Shown here piece after piece: positions 43,106 through 56,519 of a stretch of 64,000 nt of DNA; position 1 is the first letter of the stretch, and the number at the start of each line of letters is the position of its first letter. Source of the stretch: Margaritispora aquatica (lineage: Eukaryota > Ascomycota > Leotiomycetes > Helotiales > Discinellaceae); contig VJWN01000013.1 in assembly GCA_007644065.1 (NCBI GenBank), positions 1,331,906 through 1,395,905 of the forward strand. The letters run 5' to 3'. A program made the translations under genes and the position numbers. The notes under the pieces are model-generated. The model searched no databases, was not told the DNA's origin, and saw only the letters and a program-made list of their open reading frames with translations.

Positions 43106-45539
43106 ATAGCTTAGTCGGAATAGCCTCTCTAAGGCTTAGTAACTATATAACTTAAGTAATATCGTAATCTTCCCTTTTATATATTTAAGTAAATAAAGAA
43201 AACAGATAGTTTTATAAAATTACGTCTCGTTAGTAATCTTAAGATAGTCCTCTATAAAGCGTTCTACTAATAATATATAAATCGAACGTATTCTTACTAT
43301 CTTAGTATTAAACACGAACCTAAATGTTACCTTAAAGTATTGTAGTAGCCTTCCTTAACTAAGATAATATAAATATATTTAAACTATAAGGATTAAATAA
43401 TATTTTTTATTATAAAGTTCTATAATTCTGAATTACTTAGTAATAACTATAGTTTTCGTAAGTCTCTAGTATATATCTCGCGGTCTATCCGAATATAGTA
43501 TTTATTAAACACTAAGTGATATGTCTCGAGAATGTAATACTGTATTACTGAAATCTCTATAGCTATCTAAATAATACCTTTATTTACTCTACAATTACAG
43601 TTACTAGCCTAGTAGAATATATTAAGCTTTCTTAAAATATATAAGCTAATATACTTTTCTTTTATAGTTTTAAAAATAAGGTTAAATAATTTTATAGTTT
43701 ATATATACTATTTAGATCTTAATAATTAGATAGCTAAACTAGTCTTTAAAATAAAGACTAATATCGGAAAGGTTTTACTAGATACTATATATACTTATAA
43801 TATTAACTACTTTACTTTATAAGACTACGTTTAATATAATTATATAACTAAGTTAACTAATTACCTTAAACCAACCTTTCTATTAGGTTCTCTCCGAAAC
43901 TAACCTAATTCTACTATACTACGAAACCGACCTCTAAATTAACTATCGATCTACAATACTAACTTTATATCGTTTTGTAATTATAAAGTTTACGTTATAT
44001 TATACGTTATAGCGTTAAGTTAATTAGTTTTTAATCTATAGAGATTAATACTCTAAGGTAAAGTTTATTTTCGATTTTCTATTAATTATATTTTATAACT
44101 AACTCTACGATTTTAGCTTTATTTTCGAGATTTTATTTATAATAGAGCTACCTTTATAATATAAGTACCTTAACTTATTTAAAATAACAAAGTAGGGGCT
44201 AATATCACGATTTAGTATAAGAAGTAAGGTACAGGACCTTACTTGGCTAGCGGGCTAGACTACTTAGATTAGTAATAAAGATTTAATAATCGAGTAGTTC
44301 GCTCTTTTTTTAAATCGAGATTTTAATACTTAGATTTCTATTATTATAGATAAGTCCAAGAGTTAGAGTACACTAGAAGAAGCAGTCAAGACAATTACGG
44401 GTTTATTAACTCTTAATATCGGTAATACTTATAAGTTAGTAGTAGTAGTAGTCCTAAGTAAAGGTATATAAACTAAAGGTTACGCTAGTTTAAAGTAGAA
44501 AAAGTCTATTAGCTACGCCTAATTTAAACTCCTTTTCGATATATCTACAGTAAAATAGAAGAATAAGATATAGAACTAGCTTCTATTAGCGTGTATTTGC
44601 TTAGCTCCAAGATCGATATACTTGGTTAAGCGATTAATATAAAATACTAGTAGAACGACTACTTAATTTATAAATAAAGATAAGACTAGAGATAACTAAG
44701 CCTCGACTATACTTATAGCTAGAAGAGCTCGTATAGCTACCTCTGTAGTTATATTAGACTCTACTACCCTAACTCTTTTAGGTAGATACTAAACCTTATC
44801 TTTAAAGGCGTCTCTATATATACTAAGGCCTATTAAGCGTATAAAGAAGTCTAATTAGACTAATAAAGTTCTTTTCTTATATAATAAAGAGTATAATAAG
44901 GACTCCGACGAACAGCTAATATCTAGTCTACTATAGAAACTACCCTTTTATATCCGTAATCAGTTTACCTTATAACTATTTTAACCTCTTATTAATATAC
45001 TACTCCTTTCCTAGAGAGTAATCGTGCTTGTTATAGAATCGTTATTTTCTAATTTCAAGCTTTCTAATTCTATTCTGTTTTAGTATATAATTAATATAAT
45101 TACGATTATTAAGAAAAAGGGTCGCGGTTCCGTTAGTAATAATATCCGGTACGAGTACCTTAGCTTCGAGATATTTAAAAAGATCTTAAAGTAGATAAAT
45201 ACTTAGCTTAATCTTAACCTTTAATCTATTCGACTTATATATTAAGTGGTAGACATTATTATTAGCGGCTCCAAAGAGCTCTTTCGCGGAATTTCAAATA
45301 TAGAAGACTTTATAATAACGATCGGCGTTCTAGACTAGAAGGTAACGGTATCGGAATCGGCCGTACTATTAAGAATAAGATTGTTTATTAAAATAGTAAA
45401 CTAATAAGAGTTTATATAAATAAGGTTATAGAGAATAAGAGATATAGAGGGAATTATATACTTTTATTATTATATTATCGTTAGATACTACTAAATAATA
45501 TATTAGTTATTTAAATACTAAAAATCTTATAAGTATATA

Positions 45540-46330
45540 TCCTTAGTTCTTAATTAACTTAGTAGTTACTTTCTAGAAGTATACCTCTTATACTAGTTAG
45601 TTTTATAGTTAACTTATAAATCTTACTCCTTAATACTTAGTTAATTTAGTAGACAATTTCTAGGAACGTACCTCCTATACTAGTTAGTTTTATAGTTAAC
45701 TTATAAATCTTACTCCTTAATACTTAGTTAGTTTAGTAGTTGACTTCTAAGGATTACTCCTTAGTACTTAGTTAATTTAGTAGACACTTTCCGGAAGCGT
45801 ACCTCCTATACTAGTTAGTTTTATAGTTAACTTATAAATCTTACTCCTTAATACTTAGTTAATTTAGTAAATAATTTCCGGGAGCGTACCTCCTATACTA
45901 GTTAGTTTTATAGTTAACTTACAAATCTTACTCCTCGATACTTAGTTAGTTTAGTAGTCAACTTCTAAGGATTACTCCTTAGTACTTAGTTAATTTAGTG
46001 GTTAGCTTCTAAGGCTTTCTCCTCGATACTTGTTCAGGTATATAGTTAACTTACAAGTCTTACTCCTTAATACTTAGTTAATTTAGTAGTTAACTTCTAA
46101 AGCTTTCTCCTCGATACTTGTTCGGATATATAGTTAACTTATAAGTCTTACTCCTTAATACTTAATTAATTTAGTAGTTAGCTTCTAAGGCTTTCTCCTC
46201 GATACTTGTTCGGGTATATAGTTAACTTATAAATCTTACTTCTCGATATTAGTTAATTTGATAGTTAACTTCTAAGGCTTTCTCCTTAATACTTGTTTAG
46301 ATATATACTTAGTTAGTAAGAATTCTTTCT
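45540..46330 (+). repeat. Minisatellite of copy 2, first block
   Basis: Unit of about 88 bp: CTTAGTTAATTTAGTAGTTA, ACTTCTAAGGCTTTCTCCTC, GATACTTGTTCGGATATATA, GTTAACTTATAAGTCTTACT. About nine copies; early copies have a CCTCCTATACTAGTTAGTTT variant in place of the GATACTTGTTCGG part. Confidence 0.75.
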
Positions 46331-46394
46331 TTACGTTTAGTTAGATATATACTTAATTTTCAAAGATTTCTACTTAACGTTTATCTAGATATAT

Positions 46395-46875
46395 ACTTGA
46401 TTTCTAAGAACGTATTCTCGTATTTAAGTAGAATCGGGTAATTTCGTAGTCTACAAGTATGTATTTTCAAATTCGAGTAGTATCGGACGATTTAGTAGTC
46501 TGTTACAAGTGTGTATTTTTATATCTAAGTAGTATTAGGTAATCTAGTAGTCTGCTATAAGTGTACATTCTTACATCTAAGTAGTATTAGGTAATCTAGT
46601 AGTCTACTACAAGTGCGTATTCTTATATCTAAGTAGTATCGGGCGATCTAGTGGTCTGCTATAAGTACGTATACTCGAATTTAAATAGTATTAGGTAATC
46701 TAGTAGTTTACTATAAGTACGTATACTTGAATTTTAATAGTATCGGGTAATTTAGTGGTCTACTATAAGTACGTATACTCGTATTTGAATAGTATCCAGT
46801 AATCTAGTAGTCTACTACAAGTACGTATACTTGTACTTGAATAGTATCTAGCTATTTTCTAGTCTACTATAAGTA
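46395..46875 (+). repeat. 52-bp minisatellite of copy 2
   Basis: Same unit as 40,660-41,095 (CTACAAGTACGTATACTCG core) in about nine copies, preserving the order seen in copy 1. Confidence 0.8.
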
Positions 46876-49800
46876 GGTATACTCGCGACTTAGTTAGTAT
46901 AATATAATATTTAAGAGTATATTCTTTATTATCGGATCGTAAGTACATAGATCTATTACTAGTATTATAAGGAGTCTATTATTATACTTATTTATACCCT
47001 TTTATATACTACTTACTCCTAAACTTTGTCCTTGTTTGTCCTTATAACTCTATCCGTTACCTTCCTTAGCTCTACCTATACAATCTTCTTTTAGAGGTCG
47101 TTAACTTTAATAATCTTCTTCTTAATAGTATTGTTTACTGTCAAGAATTGTTATGTCTAGGTCTTAGGATTCTTGTTTCCTTACTAGTAGTAACGTGAAT
47201 ATAGCTATACTATAGCTAATAGACGAAAGTCGGGCTCTAGGAGGCCTAATCTAATCGTTATATTTAATGTTAGTCCGGTTCTGAAGGTTACTATAGTTCT
47301 AATAAGGTATCTTACTATTAGTTCGGCCACGTCTGTCCTATAGAACTTTCTTATTACCTTCGTAATAATAGGTTTACTCATTGCTTTATAAGTAAACGTA
47401 ATCTCCTTCTTAGGAATCTTTAGAATATAAACTATATACTTAATATTATTAGTATAAGTAATATTAATATTTAGCTAAAGGTATACTTACTAGATAGATA
47501 ATATACGTACCTAGTATAAAGTATAACGTAAATATCAAACGGGCGTGTCTTTCTTCGGTATCTTTCTTCTCCTTAAAGTACTTAATAATCTACTCTAACT
47601 TATATAGTTTCGTAGATGATTCGGAAAGGCTTTAGATTAATCGATAGTAAGGATCGCTATTAGTTTTAGGTTCCTATCGCTTATTAGGATATAATAACTT
47701 CTTCGTCTTTTTAACCTACTCGGATATAGTTAGCTTTAGTAACGTATTATCTTAGTCGACAAGATCTATTAAGGTAAGAATACTAGTATAAAGTCGCTAC
47801 TGATAGTAGCTACCGGAGAGATTATACTAGAGTAGGGTATAATTAGCTATATTACCGTGATAGTCTACTCGTTATTAGGCTTTACGTATAGCCTTAGCTT
47901 TCTTAATCCGAGTATCCTCTTCGTTATAGGAGTTATCTAACCTAGCTTCCTAGTTAGGGTTTGTATACGTTACTAAGACGTATACGTTTAGCGGAACCTT
48001 AACGATAGAGCTAACACTAAGGAAATTAGACTCGGTTATGAACCTAAGTATAAGCCGCTTATAGAGTAGCTAGAACTTTGTTACTATCTTGGTTGTATCT
48101 TCGGGGTAAATCGTCCGCTTTTTATAGCTAGAGTCCTACGTATTACCTAATTCTATAATCTTATTATATATCTAATTCCATAACATTTCGTCTTTCTTCT
48201 ATACCTGCTTTACTATATATTTAATATAATGTACTATATCCCCTAGCCTAGTACAAATTAACGTACTACTTATAGGACAAAAGTAGATAGAAAAGGAAGC
48301 TATATCTTGTCGTTTTATTAATATATTGATAGCTATAAACGACAAGGATGTCGCGTTCTTTTCTAAATGAAACTTATCGTGGATTTAAAGGGTAACAACT
48401 ACTATAGAATAGATATTTATATTATAAGTTGTCGTCTTCTCTTTAGTTATAAATTTCGTAATTATACTTACTTTATTTTTTTTAGTTTTCTTTTTAGGCT
48501 TATAGACAAGTTCGTATCGCCGAGATCTTTATAGTAGATTTAGAACCTTACGCTAAAATAAATAGGAGGTCGTAACAACTATAAACTTACTATTAAGAAA
48601 ATATACTTCTAGCGTCGATAGTTAAGGAATACTATTTACGTCTTTATACTTATACTTTATAGCTCTAATAGAGTTTAGAACCTTGGCTAGCTATTCGAAC
48701 TTAGGGCTATATACCCTAACAAACACGTAGTCTATCTATTTACTAACCTTATCTACTTTTACGACCGGAAAGTATACTTTAGCTTCTTTTTACTATATAT
48801 CTAAAAGATTTTAGGGAACGAAGACGGATATGAAACTATAGTATAGAGCTATAAAGCCTATAGAGCTACCTTTAGTGTACACGTAATTAAAGCTATACTT
48901 TTATAATATAGTATCGTTGCTTAGATATATAGTAGTCGTATCTTAAGAGTTACGAGGAAGGTGTTTATCTTTGTACCTAAGAATATAATTCTATATATAG
49001 TTAAACTAGTATTAGATATAATAAATAGTATATACTACTATCGTCTTCCTAATCCCTATAATATATCCTAAAAACATAGACCCTTCTACTCTGTTAAATT
49101 TGTATAAGGCCTAGTACACTACATGTGCTTATACAGGCAATAGGTTACGATAGAGGCCTAGTATAGCAACATTATACTCTACTTGTTAGAGCTTAGGATC
49201 GTAGTAAAAGAAATTGTATACATCTATCTAGATCTCCTTAAAGAGATATATATATATCTTTGTATTTATATTCTATACTATTCTAGATTCTCGATATTAG
49301 TATAAACTCTAAGTATAGTACTAAAGGTAATATACTTCTATATAGCCTTATTAGCCTTTACTTATTCCTACTAACTTAACCGATCTTAGAAAGATTCGTT
49401 ATCTTCGTTTTCTTACTATATTAGAGGAATATTATCTTTATATCTAAAATTCTCTAGTAACTTATTAATATTAAGATACGTTTTACTAGTATCGTTATCT
49501 ACTTTAGGATCAAGAGCCGGCGTCGGACTCTTATCTTAATCACTATTAGATACGTTACCTTAGTTAGGGGACTTTCTACTATTAGAGATGTCGCTTTAGT
49601 TAGGGGACTTTTTCTCGTTAACTACGGTACTCTAGTTAGGAGACTCTTCCTCGTTATCTAATACCGGTATGTTCTCCTCGATACCTCTCTCCGGCCTCTC
49701 TAAATTATCCTCCGTAGATAAAGTAACCTTAGTTACTAGTTCTTTATCGGACATCTATATATTATCTTCTAGTACTAGCGTAACCTTAGTTATAGGGGTT

Positions 49801-52109
49801 ACATCGAGTGTCTATATAGTACCCTTTTATAAAGGTATAATAATCTTAGCCGCGAGTTCTCTCTAGAGTGTCTATGTATTGTCCTCTTCTAATACCGGTG
49901 TAGTGTCCTTCTTGGTTCCTCTATCGGGCTTCTCTAGATTATCCTCTATAACTAGACGAACCTTCGCTACGATTTCTCTACTAAGCTAAGACGCTATACA
50001 AGGTACTTATAAGGGAGCGGGCTCGATAATCTAAGTAGGTAGTAAGGATTTATAAAGTAACCGCCAGTAAAAGGGCTCTTCAGGTCTAGGGAACTATATA
50101 ACTAGAGTAAGCTTAATACCGCGGACCTTGCTACTAGTATACGACTAAAGTACGCCGACTATATTATAAAATGTTAACTTGTCTATAATCTCGCTATATA
50201 CCTTTAGTAGATTATTCGTTAGCGGTAGGTAAATCTAACTAAGCTTAATATTCTTAGATGTAAACTTAATACGAAATTCTATCTTAAGCTTTTATATTAA
50301 TTTAGACTAGTTAAGATAATACGTACGGATTCGCTTAGTAGAGATTATACACTATTTATCTACGAGAAGTTAAGTAGCTCGAAAAACTATAGATTGATTT
50401 GTAGGAGATATAAGACCTTAGTCAGTATCTTGTAAATCTACTTATATAAGAATATAGTCGAATAGTATTAAGATATCGCGGGTATGTAAGGCTATATTAA
50501 TTAAGTGCTCTTTAGCTATTATAATAGTAGAACTAGGTGTTATTAGTTTGTAGATTATAAAGTTAATATAATCTTAGAGAACTTGAAGTCTTACTAAATA
50601 GAAGCGACCTAACTTGTTAATCTATTACAAGACTAAAGGTAAACTTAACTTTTATCCTCGCGTAGTAGGGTAGAGAACAATTATATAGAGAATAACGACC
50701 AAGATAGTATAAGAATACGATATATTAAGAATTATTAATTTAAGTTAAAATAGAGGAAAAGCTAAGGTAGATAAAGCCTCGTAATGTAGAAGATTAGATT
50801 TATATAGCTAATTCTAACTTGATTATATACCCTTATTAAAAATATACCTTAAAACCGACTTCTCTAATCTCTCCTTAAAACTAACTTATAAATTAACTAT
50901 TTCTTAATTTCCTTTTTACTTTTAAACTTAAGATACGATATTAAAGTAAGTTATTATCGTAATATATAATTTACTCTACGGTCTTAGTTTTAGCTTTTAC
51001 CTTTTATCTCTAGCGGAAGTACCTCTACTATATATATATATAAGCTTCTTAAAAGTATTAAAGTAGAGGCTAATAATTTAGTCTTGTCTAGAAAGTAATT
51101 TATAAATCTCTACTTAGCGAGCAGGTTAGACTACTTAGGCTAGCGACAAGTGTTTAGTAATCGCGTGGTTCGCCCTCTAACTAAACTATAACTAGAGTGT
51201 TTGGATTTCTAATATTACGGATAAGGCTAAGAGCTAGTGTATACTAAAAGAAGCGGTTAAGACAACTACGGGTTTGTCGTCTCCTTAGTATCGGTAAGTT
51301 TCGTAAGTTAACGGTAGAGGAACTCCTATATACTATTCTTAAAAACAAATCCTATATTAACTTAAAAGAGAAAAGGCTTTGATCTATATAGTTAGAAACT
51401 TATTATTAGTAAGGTTAGAGACTAGAACTATCTTAGTAACTTAAAAGACTAAGTTTCGGAAAGTAGTTCTATTAAATCTAATTCTCTTTGTATCTTATCT
51501 ATACTAGAATACTATTAGTAACTTCGAAATTCTCTTTTATTAAGCGACGATACGATATATATTAACGAGACTTTAACTACTCTTTTAACTAAGTAGCTAA
51601 AAAATAACTTCGACGAGAAATATAGATGAAAGATACTAGTATTTATAGAAGACTAGTTAAGATATTCTCTATTAGTGTCCTTATATATACCTAAGTCTCT
51701 ATTCCTAGTAAAGTATAGTAATCTTCTTTTTAGTTCGAACCTTTACTATTTCTAATTTCAAAATTAATAGATACTGTCTTACTGATAGCTAGGGTGTACG
51801 ATATTATGTCGTACCTCTGTCGAGATCTCTATTACTTATACCTCTAATATATATACTCCTCGTTATCTATAGTATATTGATCGAGGTAGTACTAACTCCT
51901 ATTAGTACTTATATCTTTCTTATATTAGGGTAGTAAGGACACTATAGTAATATTTAAAAAGAGGTATATAATTTAGCTAGTAATAACTAATAGAGTAGAT
52001 TTTTAAGCTTTAGGATACTTAAATATATTTTTAATAATAAGAATCCTCTACTTGATCCTAAGCTTCTAGTTTTAAGATAAAGGAAACGATAGTATCTTGA
52101 TCCTATCCT

Positions 52110-52640
52110 TCTAAACTAACTATAGTACCTTATTCCTTCTAAATTAACTATAGTACCTTACTCCCTCTAAGTTGACCATAACCTGTGTACGTGTCCCTCT
52201 AAATTGACTATAGTACCTTACTCCCTCTAAGTTAACTATAGTATTTTACTCCCTCTAAGTTAACTATAACCTACGTACGTGTCCCTCTAAATTAACTATA
52301 GTACCTTACTCTCTCTAAGTTAACTATAGCACCTTACTCTCTCTAAGTTGACTATAACCTATGTACGTGTCCCTCCAAATTAACTATAGTACCTTACTCC
52401 TTCTAAGTTGACTATAGTACCTTACTCCCTCTAAGTTAACTATAACCTACGTACGTATCCCTCTAAATTGACTATAGTACCTTACTCTCTCTAAGTTAAC
52501 TATAACCTACGTACGTGTCCCTTTAAATTAACTATAGTACCTTACTCCCTCTAAGTTAACTATAACCTACGTACGTGTTCCTCTAAATTAACTATAGTAC
52601 CTTATTCCCTCTAAGTTGATTATAACCTAAGTACGTGTAG
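52110..52640 (+). repeat. 60-bp satellite with 30-bp half-units
   Basis: Unit: CCCTCTAAATTGACTATAGT, ACCTTACTCCCTCTAAGTTA, ACTATAACCTACGTACGTGT. Each 60-bp unit is two related 30-bp halves, and the order of half-units varies between copies. About nine units. Differences are mostly A/G and C/T, as expected from RIP. Confidence 0.85.
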
Positions 52641-52715
52641 GAAAAATCCGAGCTTTGACTTTCGAGCTTTAACTTTCGACTTTCGACTTTTGACTTTCGA
52701 CTTTTAATCTTTAAT
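52641..52715 (+). repeat. GACTTTCGACTTT short tandem repeat
   Basis: Six or so copies of a 7-13-bp word (CTTTCGA/CTTTTGA) directly after the 60-bp satellite. Confidence 0.7.
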
Positions 52716-53149
52716 ACTCTTAAACAAAGTGTCTAGTGGAAAGGGTAGGTCTTATATCTATATTACTGTAATTAGCTTGTTAATGTCTAAAGTAGGGAAG
52801 TGGAAATAAGTATTATATTAACTAATAATATTCTTGTAAGTCTACTTTATTTAAGACTAGATTTAGTATATAGTATTCTTTATTAAGCTTAACTTGAAGT
52901 TATACGTTAAGGGGAGCTACTATCTTATAAGAACTTTTTAAAACGTAATATTATAAGATCTATCTATAACTTTAGTCGGATTCCTAAACTAACTACGATT
53001 TTAGTTATTTACCTTTAAGTACACTGAAATTGACTATATTCCTAAAGCTACCTCTAGTACTGTTTCTACTCTTAGTATTATACCTATAATTACTATTTTT
53101 TCTATTACGTATATTAGTATATATATAAAGGTATTATATTCTTTTACTA

Positions 53150-56100
53150 AATTCTATCTTTTTACGAACTTAGGATAGGCTCTAGTAGGGACGTCTTATG
53201 TCGGTACTACTTACGAGGTTTTAAGTCTACTAGCAGAATCTCTAGGTATCGATATCGTACTTTTATATCTACTATTATACGACGTAAAGAACATTTAAAA
53301 AGATATAAGTAGGCGGCTACAAGTAGAGCAATATACGTAGAGGGGGTATATAGTGGTTTAAGGAATTCGATAAGTAAATATAGAGCTTAAGTAGATCTTA
53401 TACTTATTGGCGGTAAAGAAACTTCAGACTTCTACTAAGAATTCTTAGTAGAGGAAGATAGTAATATAGCTAACGATAGTCTAGACTAAGAGCTAGATAG
53501 TAGAATAGATACTCCTTAGGGATAGAACGAATATAGCTTTGATAATATAGCTATCGATTATTAGTAATCCTTAGACGTAACGTATAGTAGAGGCACCTCC
53601 TTTACCGAAACGAAGGTAATACGAATTAAATAGTATACTAGAGAAGGTATCCTTATAAAGCGGATCGTAGATAAAAGTAATATAGATAAGAGGGAGTAAG
53701 TAAGGAAGCCTAGTTTGATCTACGAGAGGAATCAATAGTAGCCGTTTGGGAGCCGGTACGAATAGAGTTTGGCGTCTTGGTTTTCTCGTAGTAAGTTAAG
53801 TAAGAGCGCTATAGAAGATTATCTAAAAGAGTCTAACTTTCGTTGTGCTTAAGAGTTAGCGAATAGCTACTTGATTAGATCTTATATAGATTTGATACGA
53901 TATATATATATAATTCCTTATAGGATCCTAGAAGGGGACTATTAGTAATAACGAGAGATTAAGATCGCGAGTTAAGTAAGGGATAGTGATTCAACTATAT
54001 ATTTCGTTAAATTCCGTCTAATTAGATAATACATACTATTCCTATTAAGCTTTCTACCCTTTACTTCTAATATAACATTCGCTCCTACAAGGAAATTCTA
54101 TAGGGAAGTAGATACGAGAGTCTACGACGAGATATATACCGGTAAATAATAGTAGGAAACCTAAGAGAAGTTACTACCCGGTACTACTATTGTACCTATT
54201 ATCCTAGTAATAGACAAAACTATACTAACAAAATAACGTGGAGATTAGTCGGTATAGCTAGTGTATCTTACTATTAGTAACCTAAGTCAGAAAGTTCGTT
54301 AACAACAAAGTGTCCTTTCTATTATTTTACTTAGTCTACTCCTAATATATAAGACTGTTACAAAGGGCTTAGACGTAGACCTTAGTTATAAGATTAAGTC
54401 GGAGCTTTATTATAGGTCAATAAGAGTTATACTTATAGGTTAGTTTAGCTATATATCCTAGCTTCAGGTATATTATACTAATACTAGCCTTTAATAGAGC
54501 TTAAGTCTTTAGTAGTTCGGGGTATACTAGTACACTACGCTAATAGGAATACTCGGAGCTACTATCCTATACTTATACTAATAATCACCGATTACGAAGA
54601 GCAAGTATTAATAGTAAACTATAAAATAAATATATAGTGTATACGTTATTAAGTTCCTTCGTCGTAACGTTAAAACCTAACGAAAGAATAGCTACCTTAT
54701 ACTTACGAATAGATAAAAGAACAAATTAATAAATAACAACATTTAGTAAGGAAGGTCGCTAGAATATCCGACGACTAGGTTTATAAATATATTAATTTTA
54801 GGTAGCGGTATATATATATTAATATATACGACTACTTAAGGTCGGATATATTATATTAGCTATATAAGAGGCTAGTTAAGGACCTAATTAAGTATACTAT
54901 AATATTAATTATAGATCTAATCCTAGTTATATATTGGATAAGGACAAAGCGAAAGGGTTATCGTGCTCTATAGGAATCCACTAGAGCGGTTTAGCTAGAT
55001 ACTCGCTTTGTAAGTGTCTCTATTTACACTTACCTTAAACACTTTTCAAAGTTTAATTAAATCTAATAATAGACTAGATTAAAGGATAAAGACACTCTAT
55101 AGATTCTTTTACTAGTTATCGCGTTACTACTATTATATCTTAAGCTAGATACTATTGTATATACTTGTATACTTACTAATTTCGTTACTATCGCCGAGTA
55201 TAAATCACACGATAACCAAACTCTTAAATACTTAAGCTCGGTACTAAGTCGTATTAAGAATATAAAGAGTGTTTTCGACTAATTTAGACTATAAGATAAG
55301 GTAGATAAAGCTTATTAGAACTACCTTAAATTCTACTTTATATCTTATTACGTTAAGTTAATTAAGCGTTTCGGAGTACTTAATAGATAGAACTCGGAGT
55401 ATATAGAAGCTCTTTACAAATTCTTTCTAAAGGCTTTTTACGATCGTACGAATAAAGGTAAGTCGTATTAAGATCAAATATACTTCTAGAATATTTAGAA
55501 GACTAATCTAAAGGTAATAAATATAATATTACTATACTTTATTAGAACGATATCTAGAATATCTTTAGAGATACTAACGTAAATTACCTTAATATGCCGC
55601 GACCCTTAATTACTCTCTTTACTTAGATACGAGTTAATACTATAAGATATAGTATAAGAATACTGTCTACGTTCTACTTTTACGACAATAGCTGCCTCTA
55701 CATAAAGTATACTAATACTATAAGGCTTTATTCCTTTACTTACGATCTTTATTACGGATTATCGTAATAAGCTAAAGGGAATACGTTCGGAAAGAATAGT
55801 TAGCCGAGGAGGTAACGATATACTATTAGATTATAATTAGGTTTAGTAATACTTTATCTAGTTCTTTGGATCTCTTAAGTACTAGAAAAGATCTAGAAAG
55901 GATAAGTAAGACTCCGAAGCTTTAGAATATAAATACCTAAGATGTTCTTATTCGTAGAGAGGTGGTCCTAAACGTCTAGACAATTGTTAGGTTTAGGAAT
56001 AGGACCTCCCCGCTACGAACCTCGAGCTATACGAGCGTAGACTATATTATATCTTAAATAGATAACGTATTAAACGTATATAGGTATTAATTAAAGTTAT

Positions 56101-56400
56101 TGATATTAGCTATCCGTTGCCGAATAGTAAATTCCTTAAATACTACTATACGTTGATCGATATCTATAAACTAGTAAACAACGGAGTACCGTACGACATT
56201 TATAGTATAATTAAAGTACTACCGCTAAAGGTGCCGACTACTACTAACCCCCGGAGGCTGTTTAGTAGAAGGTTCTATTCTATTAAGTCGATTTTACGTA
56301 GTACTTACCTTATTCTATTGTGGTTAACTAGAAAGCTAAAGTAAGGTAACGTTCTATATATTAATAACTATATTAACTAGGACTAGTATTAGGTTCTATA
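53150..56400 (+). mobile_element. RIP-inactivated Plavaka-type (CACTA-like) transposase relic
   Basis: A single plus frame can be read through many TAG/TAA stops. At about 54,178-54,330 it gives GTTIVPIILVIDKTILTK, then RGD-stop-SV-stop-LVYLTISNLSQKVR, the transposase core seen in Plavaka elements (D-K-T-x-L-T followed by A-x-P-V-Y-L-T-I-G-N). Further on, TLKYLSSVLSRIKNIKSVFD, KLIKRFGVLNR, EYIEALYKFFLKAFYDRTNK fit the C-terminal half of the same family. Stops fall where CAA/CAG (Gln), CGA (Arg) or TGG (Trp) are expected. Termini were not found, so element limits are approximate. Confidence 0.7.
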
Positions 56401-56519
56401 TAGAGAAGATTAGCTAGAATCTATAAGTGAACGAGCGTATAATATCTATATACTTTATAATTAAGTAAAAGAACGAGCCTATCGTAGATAAAGGTGGTCG
56501 ATAGTTATTATATTACCTA

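Larger units (their letters stand above)
39060..45480. mobile_element. Unidentified repeat unit, copy 1 (about 6.4 kb)
   Basis: Starts with minisatellites (39,530-41,095). A long decayed region with stop-interrupted minus-strand frames follows, ending near 45,480. Landmarks recur in copy 2: TATGTCTAGATCTTAGGATT at 41,373 versus a near-identical word at 47,152; AAGAAATTATATACCTCTAC near 42,550 versus 49,208; and GGGCTAGACTACTTAG near 44,253 versus GGTTAGACTACTTAG near 51,124. Divergence is consistent with independent RIP of two copies. No known transposase, reverse transcriptase or helicase motif could be read, so the element family is open. Confidence 0.6.
45500..52090. mobile_element. Unidentified repeat unit, copy 2 (about 6.6 kb)
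   Basis: Same order of parts as copy 1: minisatellites (45,540-46,875), the TATGTCTAGGTCTTAGGATT landmark, then long decayed minus-strand frames. Copy 2 is less degraded, with GC-richer segments near 47,700-48,060 and 49,500-50,060. Minus-strand pieces include YNEEDTRIKKAKAIRKA, SNSRKSPN and TPALDPKVDNDTSKTYLNIN. Offsets between matching landmarks grow from about 5.8 kb to 6.9 kb left to right, so copy 2 holds roughly 1 kb not present in copy 1. I could not name the encoded protein. Confidence 0.6.

Noticed and set aside
39530..46875. CRISPR-like arrays
   Set aside because: Units are head-to-tail minisatellites with no unique spacers between identical repeats, in a fungal genome.
49669..49866. 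Plus-strand open frame of 65 codons in copy 2 of the unidentified unit
   Set aside because: Coding signal in this segment is on the minus strand (repeated S-P-N words); the plus frame is its shadow.
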